Part shown: positions 14,201-26,200 of the stretch, piece by piece | Layout of the letters: the number at the start of each line of letters is the position of its first letter | How positions within the stretch are numbered: position 1 is the first letter of the stretch | DNA from: Pithys albifrons albifrons | Taxonomy: Eukaryota; Chordata; Aves; Passeriformes; Thamnophilidae | DNA length: 64,000 bases | Direction of reading: 5' to 3' | Assembly: GCF_047495875.1 (NCBI RefSeq) | Contig: NC_092466.1 | Location: forward strand, 14,814,561-14,878,560 | The notes under the pieces: model-generated | Databases searched by the model: none | Told to the model about the DNA's origin: nothing | What the model saw: only the letters and a program-made list of their open reading frames with translations | Translations under genes and position numbers: made by a program

Positions 14201-17200
14201 GTAGGGAGCCTCTTTCCCACAAAACCTGGAGGAGTTTCCTTGGTAAAAAAAGATGCCTGGCATATTAATCTATAGAAAAGTACGGCAGATGAGGGTATTT
14301 CACATCTACAACATGCTATTCTTATTCTTCTTCTTCCCAAATCCTGTGAAACTGTTACCAGAACCAGGATAATATTTGCAATCACTTGTCTCTCCTGTTA
14401 TCAGACATATGCAAACATTTCTCTGTGACTAGATAAATTCATTTTAAGTGCCTGAGTGAAAGAGACTCCCCACACTTCTTGGAGCGAGTTACCTTTCCTT
14501 TCAATCTAGAAACTCCAGTTCTGAACCCAATTGCTCCCTTTGCCCAACAGCTGCTTTTGTTATTAAATTAGAGGGTCTCAAACTTTTATAAACCTTGGAG
14601 GTCAAAGCTGTGGAGAGAATGTTCTTTTACAGAACTTATTTTAGAACACAACACTAAGAAGTCTGCTTGTGTATCTTGGGCCAAGCTTCTACATTAAAAG
14701 CTTTTATTGAAAATATTTAGCAAGATTTATAACAAAGGACTCTACTTGCAGCTTCTCATTTCATTCATCTATTTCCACAGAATGAAAAAATCTGAACATG
14801 ACAGGACAAGTCAGGAAGGACTGGATTTAAACAGGAAGGCAATCGGTAGTGATCAGCTGACCAGGGTGTTCAGTGCAATACACTGCCACTGTCAAATTAC
14901 ACTTGCTGTTTCAGAACAGTACAGGGAGCCCAAGTTTTTGAGCTCTCCCTCCTTATTGAAAATTGCTCACATTAACTCAATGGGCCCTGAGGAGCCACCA
15001 AAATGGATGCAGATCAACATACACTGAAATTTGAAAGACAGCATCTAATTCTTGCCCCACCCCATGGCACAGAGAGATGGGACCCAGCAAGAGGCCCATG
15101 GAAGCACACGCTAGAGATCAAGTAGCAGCACGTTAGAGAACTTCAGCCAGCAGCTTGTGATGGTACTGCTCATGCTGGCTCTTGGAAAGAAAACACAATA
15201 CAACAGCACTACAGGCAAAACAGATTACTAACCTGCTCAGCAGCTGCCTGGCTACCCTGAGACTCTTCCTCAACCCTCTGCTGGGGGCACCAGCCATACA
15301 CCCGAATGAATCTCCCTTCTCCTCCACTCTCATGAATCCTCTACCTTCCACCACTCCACGACCTGCAGACATCAAAGGCACCTGCTTTGAACACCTGAAA
15401 AGCAGGGGGCCTGACGGTCAAGAAATGCAACTCTGTATCTTCCCCTTCCATGCACTCTCTATTTTTTTTTACCATGTCTTTGAAAAAGGTGGCAGAGATA
15501 AATGGAGAACAAAGAAACAAGAAAAAGACACAGCTTTGGCCCACACCCTGCCTATTACTTAAGGGGGAAGGAACTCTTCCGAAAGAGGAGGAAAAAAATG
15601 TGCTCAGACACAATGGCTCAAAAGGCCAGGCAGCAAACCGGGCCACTTTGTACTGCTAACAAGGGAAACCTAATTACAGGAAGAGGGCAAAGTGGGACAG
15701 ATAAAAGGGATACAAAATTTCAACATCTGTTGCCATAAAGGGATAAGAAGTGGGGAAACGCAAAGTGTCAGTTTGGTGTCAGTGACGGCATAAAGCCACT
15801 TTCAAAGGGCTCAGGAGAGGGAGAAAAACCGAACAAGAAATTAGAGGTTTCTTAAAAAAAAAAAAAAGGCAAAAAACCACTCTGCCAAAAATGCTTTCAA
15901 AAGGGAGGAGGAGTTGGACAATGACTGGATATTTAAAAGGCAGAGGATCTGGGTGGCTTACTGGGCACAGCTAACTTTGGTTCAGTTTTCACAACAGCTC
16001 TCATGCCCTGCATCTGTCATGTCATGTCACGGGAAAGAACATTGTAGGATTTGTGCATTCAAAGTGTTTACGGCATGAGGACTCCTATGTCGAACAGATC
16101 ACTGGTACACTTCAAATATTAGGCTTGACAAAATAGCTCCAAGAGATGCTGCAAAGAGACTTCTGGAGTAGCCTACCTTGTGGAGAAGAATCCTTGAAGC
16201 AGGGGCATTTGTCACCTAATGAGATGCAGACCATCCCAATAAGGTGGGGAATAACAGTTCTCCACAGGCAAGGGACAAATGTTGGCCTTGGAGCTGTTGC
16301 CAGTGGCACATCACTCTCCTCTTCTAAGGAGTTTAAATTCCAAAAGGCAATAGGAAGAGAGAGAAAGAAAGAAGAAAGAGAGAGAGAGAGACGAGAGGGG
16401 AAGAAGTTAAGTGGCTGTTCTGCTGAGCCACACATTTGCAATGGCAAATGAGACAGGAAAGTGAAGAGAGAAAGGTAAAGAGAGTTAAGGTCCCTGACCT
16501 GCAAGAGGGGCCTCTGCCATCATATCCCTGACTGACAGAGAGGCAAGGGGATTTGCAAGAGGCCAAGGAGTCAGCAAGGCCTGATACTTCATGCAAGGAC
16601 ACAAGATAATGTCCAGTGGCCCACACTGCTCATTTTTCTCCTTTTCTGTGCAGGCCTCTAATCACTGAAGTTACTCACAGCTGCCTTCCACACACCCACC
16701 TTGATCCTGAGTGGGAATAAGGGCACAGCAGCTTCTCCACATCTAAAAGCAATCAGATGGCACCATTTAGCATCTGTGGGATGAGAGATGTCCTTCAGAG
16801 GTGCAGCTAGCAAGCTTCAAAAGCGTAAGAAAAAAACCTAAATCCTCCTTCATTACAGGAGAAAGGACCAGGTGTAGCAGCAGCTGGAATTTCAGCCATC
16901 AGAGACAGTGTCTTGGCATTACACAGTCATTCTCCTGCTTTAGACTCCCCTTGACAATTGCTTGTTGCTGCCTGTTCTGGCTTTGATCGAACACCATCAT
17001 TTCAGCAGAGTCAGAAATGAAAGACAGTTGTGGGGGTGGGATTCAGCAAGAGGCGTTTCCTTTCCCCACTAAAAATTTCCTCAATGCCAAACCCAACCAA
17101 GCCCTTTTCAAAGCACAGGACATATTTACAGATGAAGATATTATCCCCTTCCTTTTGGAGGGATGAGAATGGCTGCCCCAGGGTCAGGGAACAGGGAAGG

Positions 17201-20200
17201 TCATAAATATGAAACATCCCACGACCAACAGCTACAAGCACCAGCCAAGGACTTATCTCGCCTGGAACTAAGATGATCAGTACACAAAAGGTTATTTAAG
17301 CTTTAAATCCTTTTGTAGTATGTTCTCAGCTGTTGGGGAAAAAAAGACCACCTATTTCAAGAGAAGAGAATGGCACAGAAACCACTGCACTGTTGCACAC
17401 CCGCTGATGCAATAAAAAAGCCTTATAACTGTACTAATTGATCCTGGACAGTGCTAAACATCTCAGGGGTGCTAAGAACTCCGTGGTTTTAAAGAACATA
17501 TCTTAAGCATCACCTTACCTCGCCTAATTTTTCTTTTGACAGAAGTTACCCACATTCTGCACTTAGAGATCATGTCCTTGCCATGTTCAGGCTCTGTGGA
17601 TGAACCTCTGAGCCTTTGTGACCACAAGAAAGGGGTAAGCAGCAAATTCAGATGTCCTGGTTCTGTCTGCCACATGTTATCAGGACACATTGGGCACAGA
17701 AGGAGTTTTTAAGTTCAGAGAAGCTCTAAGATTTTAGTTTTTCATGCCACGCTCCCACTTCTGGAGTCTGACCACGGAGACAATGTGCAAAAGCCTCAGA
17801 GGAAGAGATAGCAATCCCTACGGGATTGCTTCTGGCAATCACTGGAGCCTTTGAAGATGGATCAAAAGCTCCGCTGGCAAGAACAACAGTTTATGGAAAG
17901 GTAAGACCTGGAAGAAGAGCTGTGTACTCCCTTGCTATGAATGATCACATCAAGCTTCATTTGCTAGTTTCCCAGCCATGCTCCCTACTCAGTCTCCTGC
18001 CCTGCACATGCTAACATGTCTCCAGCTCACACAGGTCCCTGGAGAGGAAAAGACCCAGTGGCATGGTGCATTCCAGCTGTGACAGGTGAAGAGGGAAAAA
18101 TAAGTTTGACACTCCAGCCATTGCAACAGAGGCCCAGTGGCCTAGGTTGCCTTGGCTTTTTTATTTGCCTGTCACTCAGGCTTTTACGTTATTGAAAGAT
18201 CAAACTCCGTTGTGCTTGTTCATTACCTTAATCCTATTTTCTACACAGCTTTATTATCTCTTCAGGCTTCCTTGGGAAAGGCTGTCAGAAAGGCTGGGGC
18301 AGGGGGGAGACGGTTGCCCATCTCCTCACCACTGTCAGATGCCTCTATTCAAGAATGGCCAGAAGACCTGATGGGCAGGGGTATCACAGCACAGCCTGTT
18401 TCCTTCTGGGGTACTCCAAAGGCACTGTTGGACTGAATCACTAAGAAACATGCAGCATTAGCTAAATGCACTGGTGCTCTCTTTGCAGCTCTAGCTTGTC
18501 CTTTGTAGGATGCAGTTTGCAAAGTATTTTTGTTACTTCAGAGAAAAAACAACTGGTTAAACCTGTATTTGATACAGCTGGCTTAGAGAATCTAATCTAT
18601 TTAAACTATAGATTAGAAGGCATTTGGTCTCAGACCTGCCCTGTATCCACACCAATCCTCCTCTACCTCCTTTCCCCAAACACAGCTCTGCTGACATCCC
18701 CTCAGGCCCTTTGTGCCATTGCTCCCCTCAATCCTGACGGCGCTCCTTTGGATAATCTGTGCTGTGCCACTCCTACCCAGAGCATACCAGTCCTGGAAAG
18801 CTGAGCTACCGTTCCAATAATCCTGCCAAATATTTGCTACCTGTCCATCACTACACAAAGGCCTCCAGGCTGAGAGTTTCAAATTTGTCAGCAGTTGAGT
18901 CTCACGTCAAGATTTGAGATCAACATTTCCCCAGTTGCTAAGGTCAGCACCTTCACCGAACAGGAACTACTCAAAGGCCCCAAATCAGAGGCCACAGCAA
19001 TTAACCTTCTCAGTGCTTATTACAACAGGGAGAAGACAGCATGCCTAAGTGACTTCCATAGATAACCTGTCCCACACCTCACCTGTCTGAGCTATTGGAA
19101 CTGCCAGCCACGACAGGAAGACTGCAGAGCCTGCATTTGCCTCTGGCTTCTGAGCACCACACAAAAGTGGGTGAATGGGATGGCAGGTATCACCTTCCTC
19201 ACCCCTCTGGCTCAAGCTGAGGCATCAGGGACCGATGGCAAGGAAGGTGTAATGCATACTTTCTGACTGTACAAAGGCAATGGGAAGAAACCAGGATGGC
19301 TGTGCCATCAACTGGAAAAGCTGAGAAGAAAAGCCAAGTTGTGCCCTACTGTGAACCAGAACCACCCCCACATACACCTTTCCATACAAGTTTGTTCTGT
19401 CCCTCACCCTGCCACACATCACATGTTGAAACATTCCTTGCCTACGTGGACTAAAGGAATGATTTTGCAGCATTTCCAATATTGCATTTCTCATTGTTAT
19501 TCACTTTTCAAGTCCTTCTCTGTAATCTGGAAGTTCACTCACCTTTCAAGGTCCCAGATTCTCAGAGGTGAGGTGTGTCCACAGCAGGCTGTCCCCGTCA
19601 CAAATGAGCTGTTCAAAAAAACAAGCAAGCAAAAACCACTTACTAACCCCCCATGTTCTGAAGAAACAGTGCATGAGCAAGACACAGGAAACAGGTTACA
19701 AGACAGACTTCAAATTCTGGTTCAAGGCTATCTCAGTGAGTCCTGCCACATTTCACAAGGGACAGGCAGCAGCACAGGCAGACGTGCCCCAGTAGCTGAG
19801 CTTTTCAGATACAGCAGGTCACAACTGCAGAGAATTGGCAGGACATAAAGATGTATTTGTGTATGCAATGGGAAAACCTAAGGCAGGATCAGCCGTAAAT
19901 TGCTACATCTTCAAACGAGTCAGTACAGTACTTGGCATGTTTCATACACTACCAGTACTGTAAGCTGCAGAAAGACCCCACGGAAAATTCTCTGTTACTT
20001 CCTACTTCACATCTTGCTTCTGCTTGGTGGCAACTGCTGAGCACAAGCATGAATTGGCTGTAGCATTACAGGCCTAAAGAATCACAGAATAGAGGTCTCT
20101 GGTCCAGCCTGCTCAAAGCAGGGTCAGTGTCAAAGCTGGATCAGGCTGCCCTCCCCAGTGCTCAAGCACTCTCTGTTACAGGCAACACAGCAATCCTGCA

Positions 20201-23200
20201 GCAATACTTGGCTCAGTTCATGCCTTCCAGCAGGGTCCATTCCAAATAATGCTATGTCCCTGCTGCACATGTAGGCTCCAGAGGTCACCTAACATCCACT
20301 GGCCTCAAACTAGTTCACAGGACAGGAACAAATCCCTAAAATCAAGCATCAGGAACCTGGGTGCTGTAGCTTTCCAAACCACACTGTTTGTTTTGTGCCA
20401 ACTTCCTATCCTCATTCCAAATAAGAGAAAGAAGCTCACAAGGATTTCTAAGTAAGCTATAAATGACTTCTCACAAAGCCACATTTATTGCAGCTCCCAA
20501 GAATAAACTGCCAAAACTATGTTTAAGTCAATGCAACAAGGATAGCACAAAACCAGGAAACAGAATCCACTTTAAATAAAAGCCATCTCTTTGTTTTGCC
20601 TTAACGTCTTTTGCAGTATGACACAGGGCTGGCAGCTGAAAGATGAAAGCAAAATACGAAAACGATGTCATGTCTGTAAAAATAGCAGTTACAGCAGTTT
20701 TTAAACATTTCTTTGATCCTCTACAGCATTCCTCCTTTGGAAGTCTAAGTGTCTCCAAGCCTCTAGTGCACCAGGAATGGCTTCTTGCAGCGACCACAAC
20801 TTCTACAAGAAGTGCTACTGGTGGTGAAGCAAGGCATTCAGCAGCAAAGGGGTAAACACAGCCTGAACTCAATCAAAGCTGGAGAAGGGCCATATGGAAA
20901 CAAGGCCAGAACTCAGAACTCCTACCCCTATCTTCATGTTTTATCTGAGCAATTGGTTTCTCCAAGTCATAAGGCCAAAGCAGCACTGCCAAAACACTCC
21001 GCAAAAGAAGCAAGCAGATAACATCAAACCATTTCAAATAGTTACAGAAACCTAGGAAGGGCTTCAGCTACCAAGGCTCTCTTTTGTGTTGGCTCTGTCT
21101 TTCCTACCCAAACTCACATGCCTGGAGGTGTCCACCAGTCTTGTGACCCTTAGCTCCCCTTCAGGGCTAGAAAAGTCCTGCAGTACCAGCGCTATTTCAA
21201 AGTGCCTCCAACCATGTAGTCCTACATGCAAAATCCCAGGTTTGTTGGCAGTGCACATGCAATTGGCCAACGCCTCTCTAGCACTGAGCTCTCCCTACAG
21301 ATACTGCAGGGTGCACACATTGTTCTTCTCCGTGGAAGTCCCTGGCCAAAGTCTGAGAGTCTAAGGAAAAGCCAATTCCTGTTGTTGTGCATCAGCCACC
21401 AGGATCAATTAGGAAAGCATGCAGCATTTCATCTTTGGAAACAGGGTTTCTGCTCAATGCCTGCCTTCCCTCCACCATAGGGCAGGACAAGAGGGAACAC
21501 TTCCCTTTTTGCCAATATCTCCCATCTCAGAGGAAAACATGCAAAAGACTACATTTTGACAGCTTATCAGTCAAATCCCATGTCTGGCAAACAGCTCTTT
21601 GGTCAGGGAGTCCCTCAGCTACAAAGCTAGGTGTTGGGTTCTGTCCCCCCCTCCCCAAACATAATCCATTAATAACTACTAAAGCAAATTACCATGGTTA
21701 GAAACATAATAGCAGTCAGGGAGTCAGTCAAGCAGGCAATTGGGTGCTTAAGATTTTTCTTCTGTGGGACAAACTGACTCTGTCCCAGCAGAGAACACCC
21801 TCACATGGGAGACAGGCCCCTTTGTACAGAAGGTATGCAGAAGGCTTTGATGGTTGCCACAGGTCTAAATTAGCATGGAGGCATACCAACAGAGAGAAAA
21901 AGGTGGGAGGAACAGCAAGGTCTAATCCCTGCTCATGCTGTCAGTTCTGGACTTCAGCTTTCCCTCCTCAGTCCTTACTCCCACCCCTCAAAAAAAAAGG
22001 CATTAGATAAAGAGATTTTTCTCCATCATCAAATACAGGCCTCAGGGCCACAAACAAGTCTCTTCTGGGTAAAGCTGACTCCATTCAGTCAACAGAAATT
22101 TTGTCTCCTACTTCAGTGGGATCAGGTTTGCAGGCCTTATCTTTAACAGCCCGAGCCCATTAGCAAGCACAGATAAGACTTCTCCCAGAAGAGCAGGCCA
22201 CCTTCACTGCCAGCATTAGAATGCAGCATTCGCAAGACAACATGAACAAGAAGTGGTGCCAGTGAGAAATTCTCAAAGCCTGAGAGTGAACTGATCTTAA
22301 AGTCTGGATTCCAGGAGATGATACAGGGCTCCTCACCTTCAGAAGTCAGATCTGCAGGCATGCACCTTCAAGCCCCAGGCCTCTCATAACTGGGAACCTC
22401 ACAGAGGTGACAGTTTTACAAAAGCAAAAGGGCAACACAAATCAGCCTTGGTAGGTCTAAATTGGAGGTAAGCATGTAAAGCTGGCCTCCAAAACGTCTG
22501 AAATTTCATTCAGCAGAGCTGAAACCTTCTATCAGGCTTGCTTCTTTCAGTGCATCTTCAACAAGGTTCTTTTGTCTTAGAAAGCACACAGCAGACGTAA
22601 GAAAACCTCAGATTTAGAGAAATGCACCTTCCTCACAGCTGTTGCTGCCAGCTGCCCGCGAGAAACAACTCAAGCTGAGTTACTAGCTTAGAAAGTGTCA
22701 CTTATTTTGCCTACAATGCTTTCTGGAGTCAGAGAGACTGAGGAGAGACGAGACTGGGAAGGGAGGAGCACAAGATACCCTATATATTAATGCAGGCATG
22801 ACCCATCTATCTGAAGTATATACAATACTGTTAATGTACACTGACTCTGATCAGATGTATCTACATCCAACATAAAAACTGCTATGCCCAGGCTTCACAT
22901 GACCCTGGAGATTTAAAGCCCCTTCCCCACTAAGCTTTCCTCTGTCCCAAGAAAGCTGCTGAGTACCATAACAACAAGCTCCCTTCTAAAAGGCCCTTCT
23001 AATGGGAAAATAAGCAACATTGCAAAGCTTTTCTAACAGGGCATATTGCCTTCACTGGGATACCCTAGGAACTAAAACCAAGCCAACACAGCACTTACAT
23101 CTCCGCTATACCAGGAAGACAAGGCTTTTGCAGAGCATTGAGACGCACACTTCATACACAGCATGTTTTTTGCTGTCCAATGCAATGAATTTTCCAACTC

Positions 23201-26200
23201 ATCTGATACTTTGATGTTCACTTTCTTCTTTGAAACTCCCTGCTGAGGAGAGGAAAAAACAAGATGGGGAAAAAAAATCAACCAAGAACTTGTTTCTCCA
23301 AAAGCCAAACCTTCTCTATGCTACAGAAGAAACATTTCATTAGGGATCATCCCCTCACAGTAGAAGCTGAGCCACAGGAGGAGAGAGCACACACCCCCTG
23401 GCAGTGCCATTGGAAGAAATGCAAGAAGTCTTTATCTAACTAACTTGCGGTTGTTGAAGATCTCATGGCATTTCTGGCAACAGCAGTAGTTCTCTGGCTA
23501 CAGTCCAGCTGCAATAATTCCACGTCTGCTCCCAAGGTGACAACTACAGTTTCACCCATGTATCAACCCTCTTTACCCCATCCTGGATGGAACATTGCCA
23601 GATGGGAACGAACCAGAACGACGATGATAGATGCCCATCAGTCCTTCTGGAAAGATGCTGTTTGTCATGAGGCTTGGAAACAGTCTCAGCATCAGAAATA
23701 CAAATGCCATTGTACAAAACATACTTCACCCACTGTCAGCCCAGACTCCAGAGCTGGGAATCCTGCAATGCAAAGTCATTGAAGGAACCTGAGTGAAACA
23801 GGTCATTTCCCACCACTTCTCACTAAACTTCCCCCATGCCCCAGGCTTGTGCACTTCCCCTGTACTGTAAACAGATTGCTTCTCAGGTCCTATTCTGCTC
23901 TTTGGGGATTTCAAATCCAGAATCTGCTTGACACGCGCAAGAGCCTGTTCCATCCTCCTGGCGCACTCCCCCGCCCCCTGGAATTGGACATCGTTGTTCC
24001 ATTTTGGAAACTATTATATATGGAGACTCATCGGACTGGGAAACAAAGAAGTTATTACTTGACAGAGCCCTGCAGCTGGGAATGTGGAAGGTGGGGGGAG
24101 AGAAGGGGGAGAACCAAGGGAGACAGGGTGAGGGGGCTGGTAACAGTGTTATGAAAGCGAGCAACAGAAAGGACAGCTCAAAGATGGGAAACATCTATTT
24201 TAAAAAGTCTCAAGTGCGATGAGAAAAGAATGACAAGAGAAAGAAAGTCCAAAACGGAGATAGGCGAAGAGAGAACAGTTGGTGCCGACGGTGCCATGGG
24301 TTAAACACATGGGTCTGTGGGTTTGTGTAGCCTTTGATTCAGCACCGACACGCTTTGGCAAGAGAGGCCACCGGAGCTGTCAAATCCTTCACCAACGTGC
24401 CCATCAATTGTATTCAGCTCTCCCCGACCCGCACTGGCATTTTAATTACTGTTGGGTAAACTAATTTGTACAAATGAAGGCAACTCTGCCTAATAGAATA
24501 TGCAAGCTCTCTGACCTCTGACAGGCGATGACACAAGATACAAAGGAGGCAGAGGAAGGCTTTTTATCAGAGCCTTATTACTCTCTATTACTCCAATTAG
24601 TTAAGCTCCAGTGCTCCTAATTGGGGGAAAAAATTGCAATTAAATCAATTTTTGATGGGCTGAAAGTGGGTTACCGAACCGCCCTGCCTGTGAAACACTG
24701 ATATTATAGCAGCAAAGGTCAAAGTCTTTGTCGGCACCTGTGGGCACACCCCCCTCCCCTCTCTAAGCCCCTCTGTGCCCCCCAACACACACACGCAGCT
24801 CGCTAAGGCGAATCATTAGAACATGTCATGTCTTATCGCAGCCGCCACCATCCCACCAACCTCATCAGTTGACATCATTACGGAAGGTAACTCCTCCAGC
24901 ATGAATACAGTGCTAAGGTCACACAAACTTGATGGAGCCCCGCTGAAGAGCAGATGCAACAGTAACAACATTGTGAAGGGGAGAGGAGGGGGTCAGAAAC
25001 CCAGCGCAGGGAGTTTTGCCACCTCCAGCATGAGGCTTCTGCAACAGACCACATACACACAAAGGGAGAGAGACAGAGAGCATGTGGAAGCAAGTGCTCC
25101 TTCCCAAGGGGCAGTTAATTTGCAGAGGGAAAAAAACCCAGCACAGCATCAGTTTAGTATTTTCTTCTTCATGAGAAAGCAGGCACCACAAACACACAAG
25201 AAGTCCCGCCTGCCTTTCATTCAGGCAATGCTGGACAAACCAAGGTTTGGGTGGCCATGCAGGGCTGCTGTTACCCCTTCCCTGCCTCAGACCAATCCCT
25301 TTAGCCCTACTTTGTGCGTCTTCCAGGATGACCACAGAACTGAACCAAGCACCTTCAGTTATCTCAGAAGTAAGTAAGGACATCGGGGTTATATGTTAAC
25401 ACTCTGTAACCACAAACCAAAGTCAGCAGGTAAGGCAGTTGCACCTAAAACTCAACTAAGCAAGCAGAAGATCCCCACTGCAGCACAGCCTCATCTTTGT
25501 TCAGCAGTGAATAACATTGCCAAAAAGTCTCAGCAGCTGGAGGCAAATGGTCAAGCTTGTTCCACAAACAGACTGGAAAGTGCTGGCAGGCTTGCTGCTA
25601 CTTCCCTGAGCCTTGAGTGCATGTCACAGCATCCCTCAAGGCATCAGTCAGCTCAGGGTTGAACTGTGCTCCTGACATGCATCATAAATGCTGCAGAAGA
25701 GAACTACTAAAGCTACAGGAGAGCTCTGACACACCTCGCCACAACTTGTCACAGAGAGAAAGCAAAATGCGTAGAGAGGACAGCATGAACCCTGCAACAC
25801 TTACAACCACTACTGCTCCAAAAGAAAATGTTGTGCTCTTGCAAGGATCACCAGCGATACAGGCAATGACAGACAAATAACTCATTCACATGCTGCCTCA
25901 AGCTTCAAGTAGACCACTAGAAAGTGCTCCCCAGAAAGAGGGCATTTGCATTTGGTACTGAAAGGCACTGTGGAGATGCTCAGTTGAAACAGTGAAGTCA
26001 GATTTGAGGCAAAACTCCAGCGCATTTAATAGAATAAACGCTCATATTGCCTCACAGATCATTTACTGTATGCCTCAGGGTAGAGGGAACATCAGCTTCA
26101 CCTCTCCAACCCTCCTCCTTGGCCTTTAACTTCATGTCTTCCTCCAGACTTCAGACACACACAGACTGGAGAACAAAACAAGTCTTTAATATCCCCAGGG

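Larger units (their letters stand above)
5913..19542 (-). other. FBXW4: FBXW4 intron 6 (13.6 kb)
   Basis: This large GT-AG intron holds candidate regulatory blocks at 7020-7650, 12000-12720, 15640-16100 and 17270-17460, a GA-rich tract at 16351-16409 and a small perfect inverted repeat at 17810-17830. I found no CR1 copy in it. The stretches 5913-7019, 7651-11999, 12721-15639, 16101-17269 and 17461-19542 show no gene, RNA or clear element. Confidence 0.9.

Noticed and set aside
19339..19848. Plus-strand open frame of 169 codons
   Set aside because: It overlaps FBXW4 exon 6 on the opposite strand and shows no family features.
24823..25377. Plus-strand open frame of 184 codons
   Set aside because: It has no recognisable domain and contains low-complexity stretches. 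A frame of this length is expected by chance in 64 kb searched in six frames. It lies inside FBXW4 intron 5 and has no splice or homology support.
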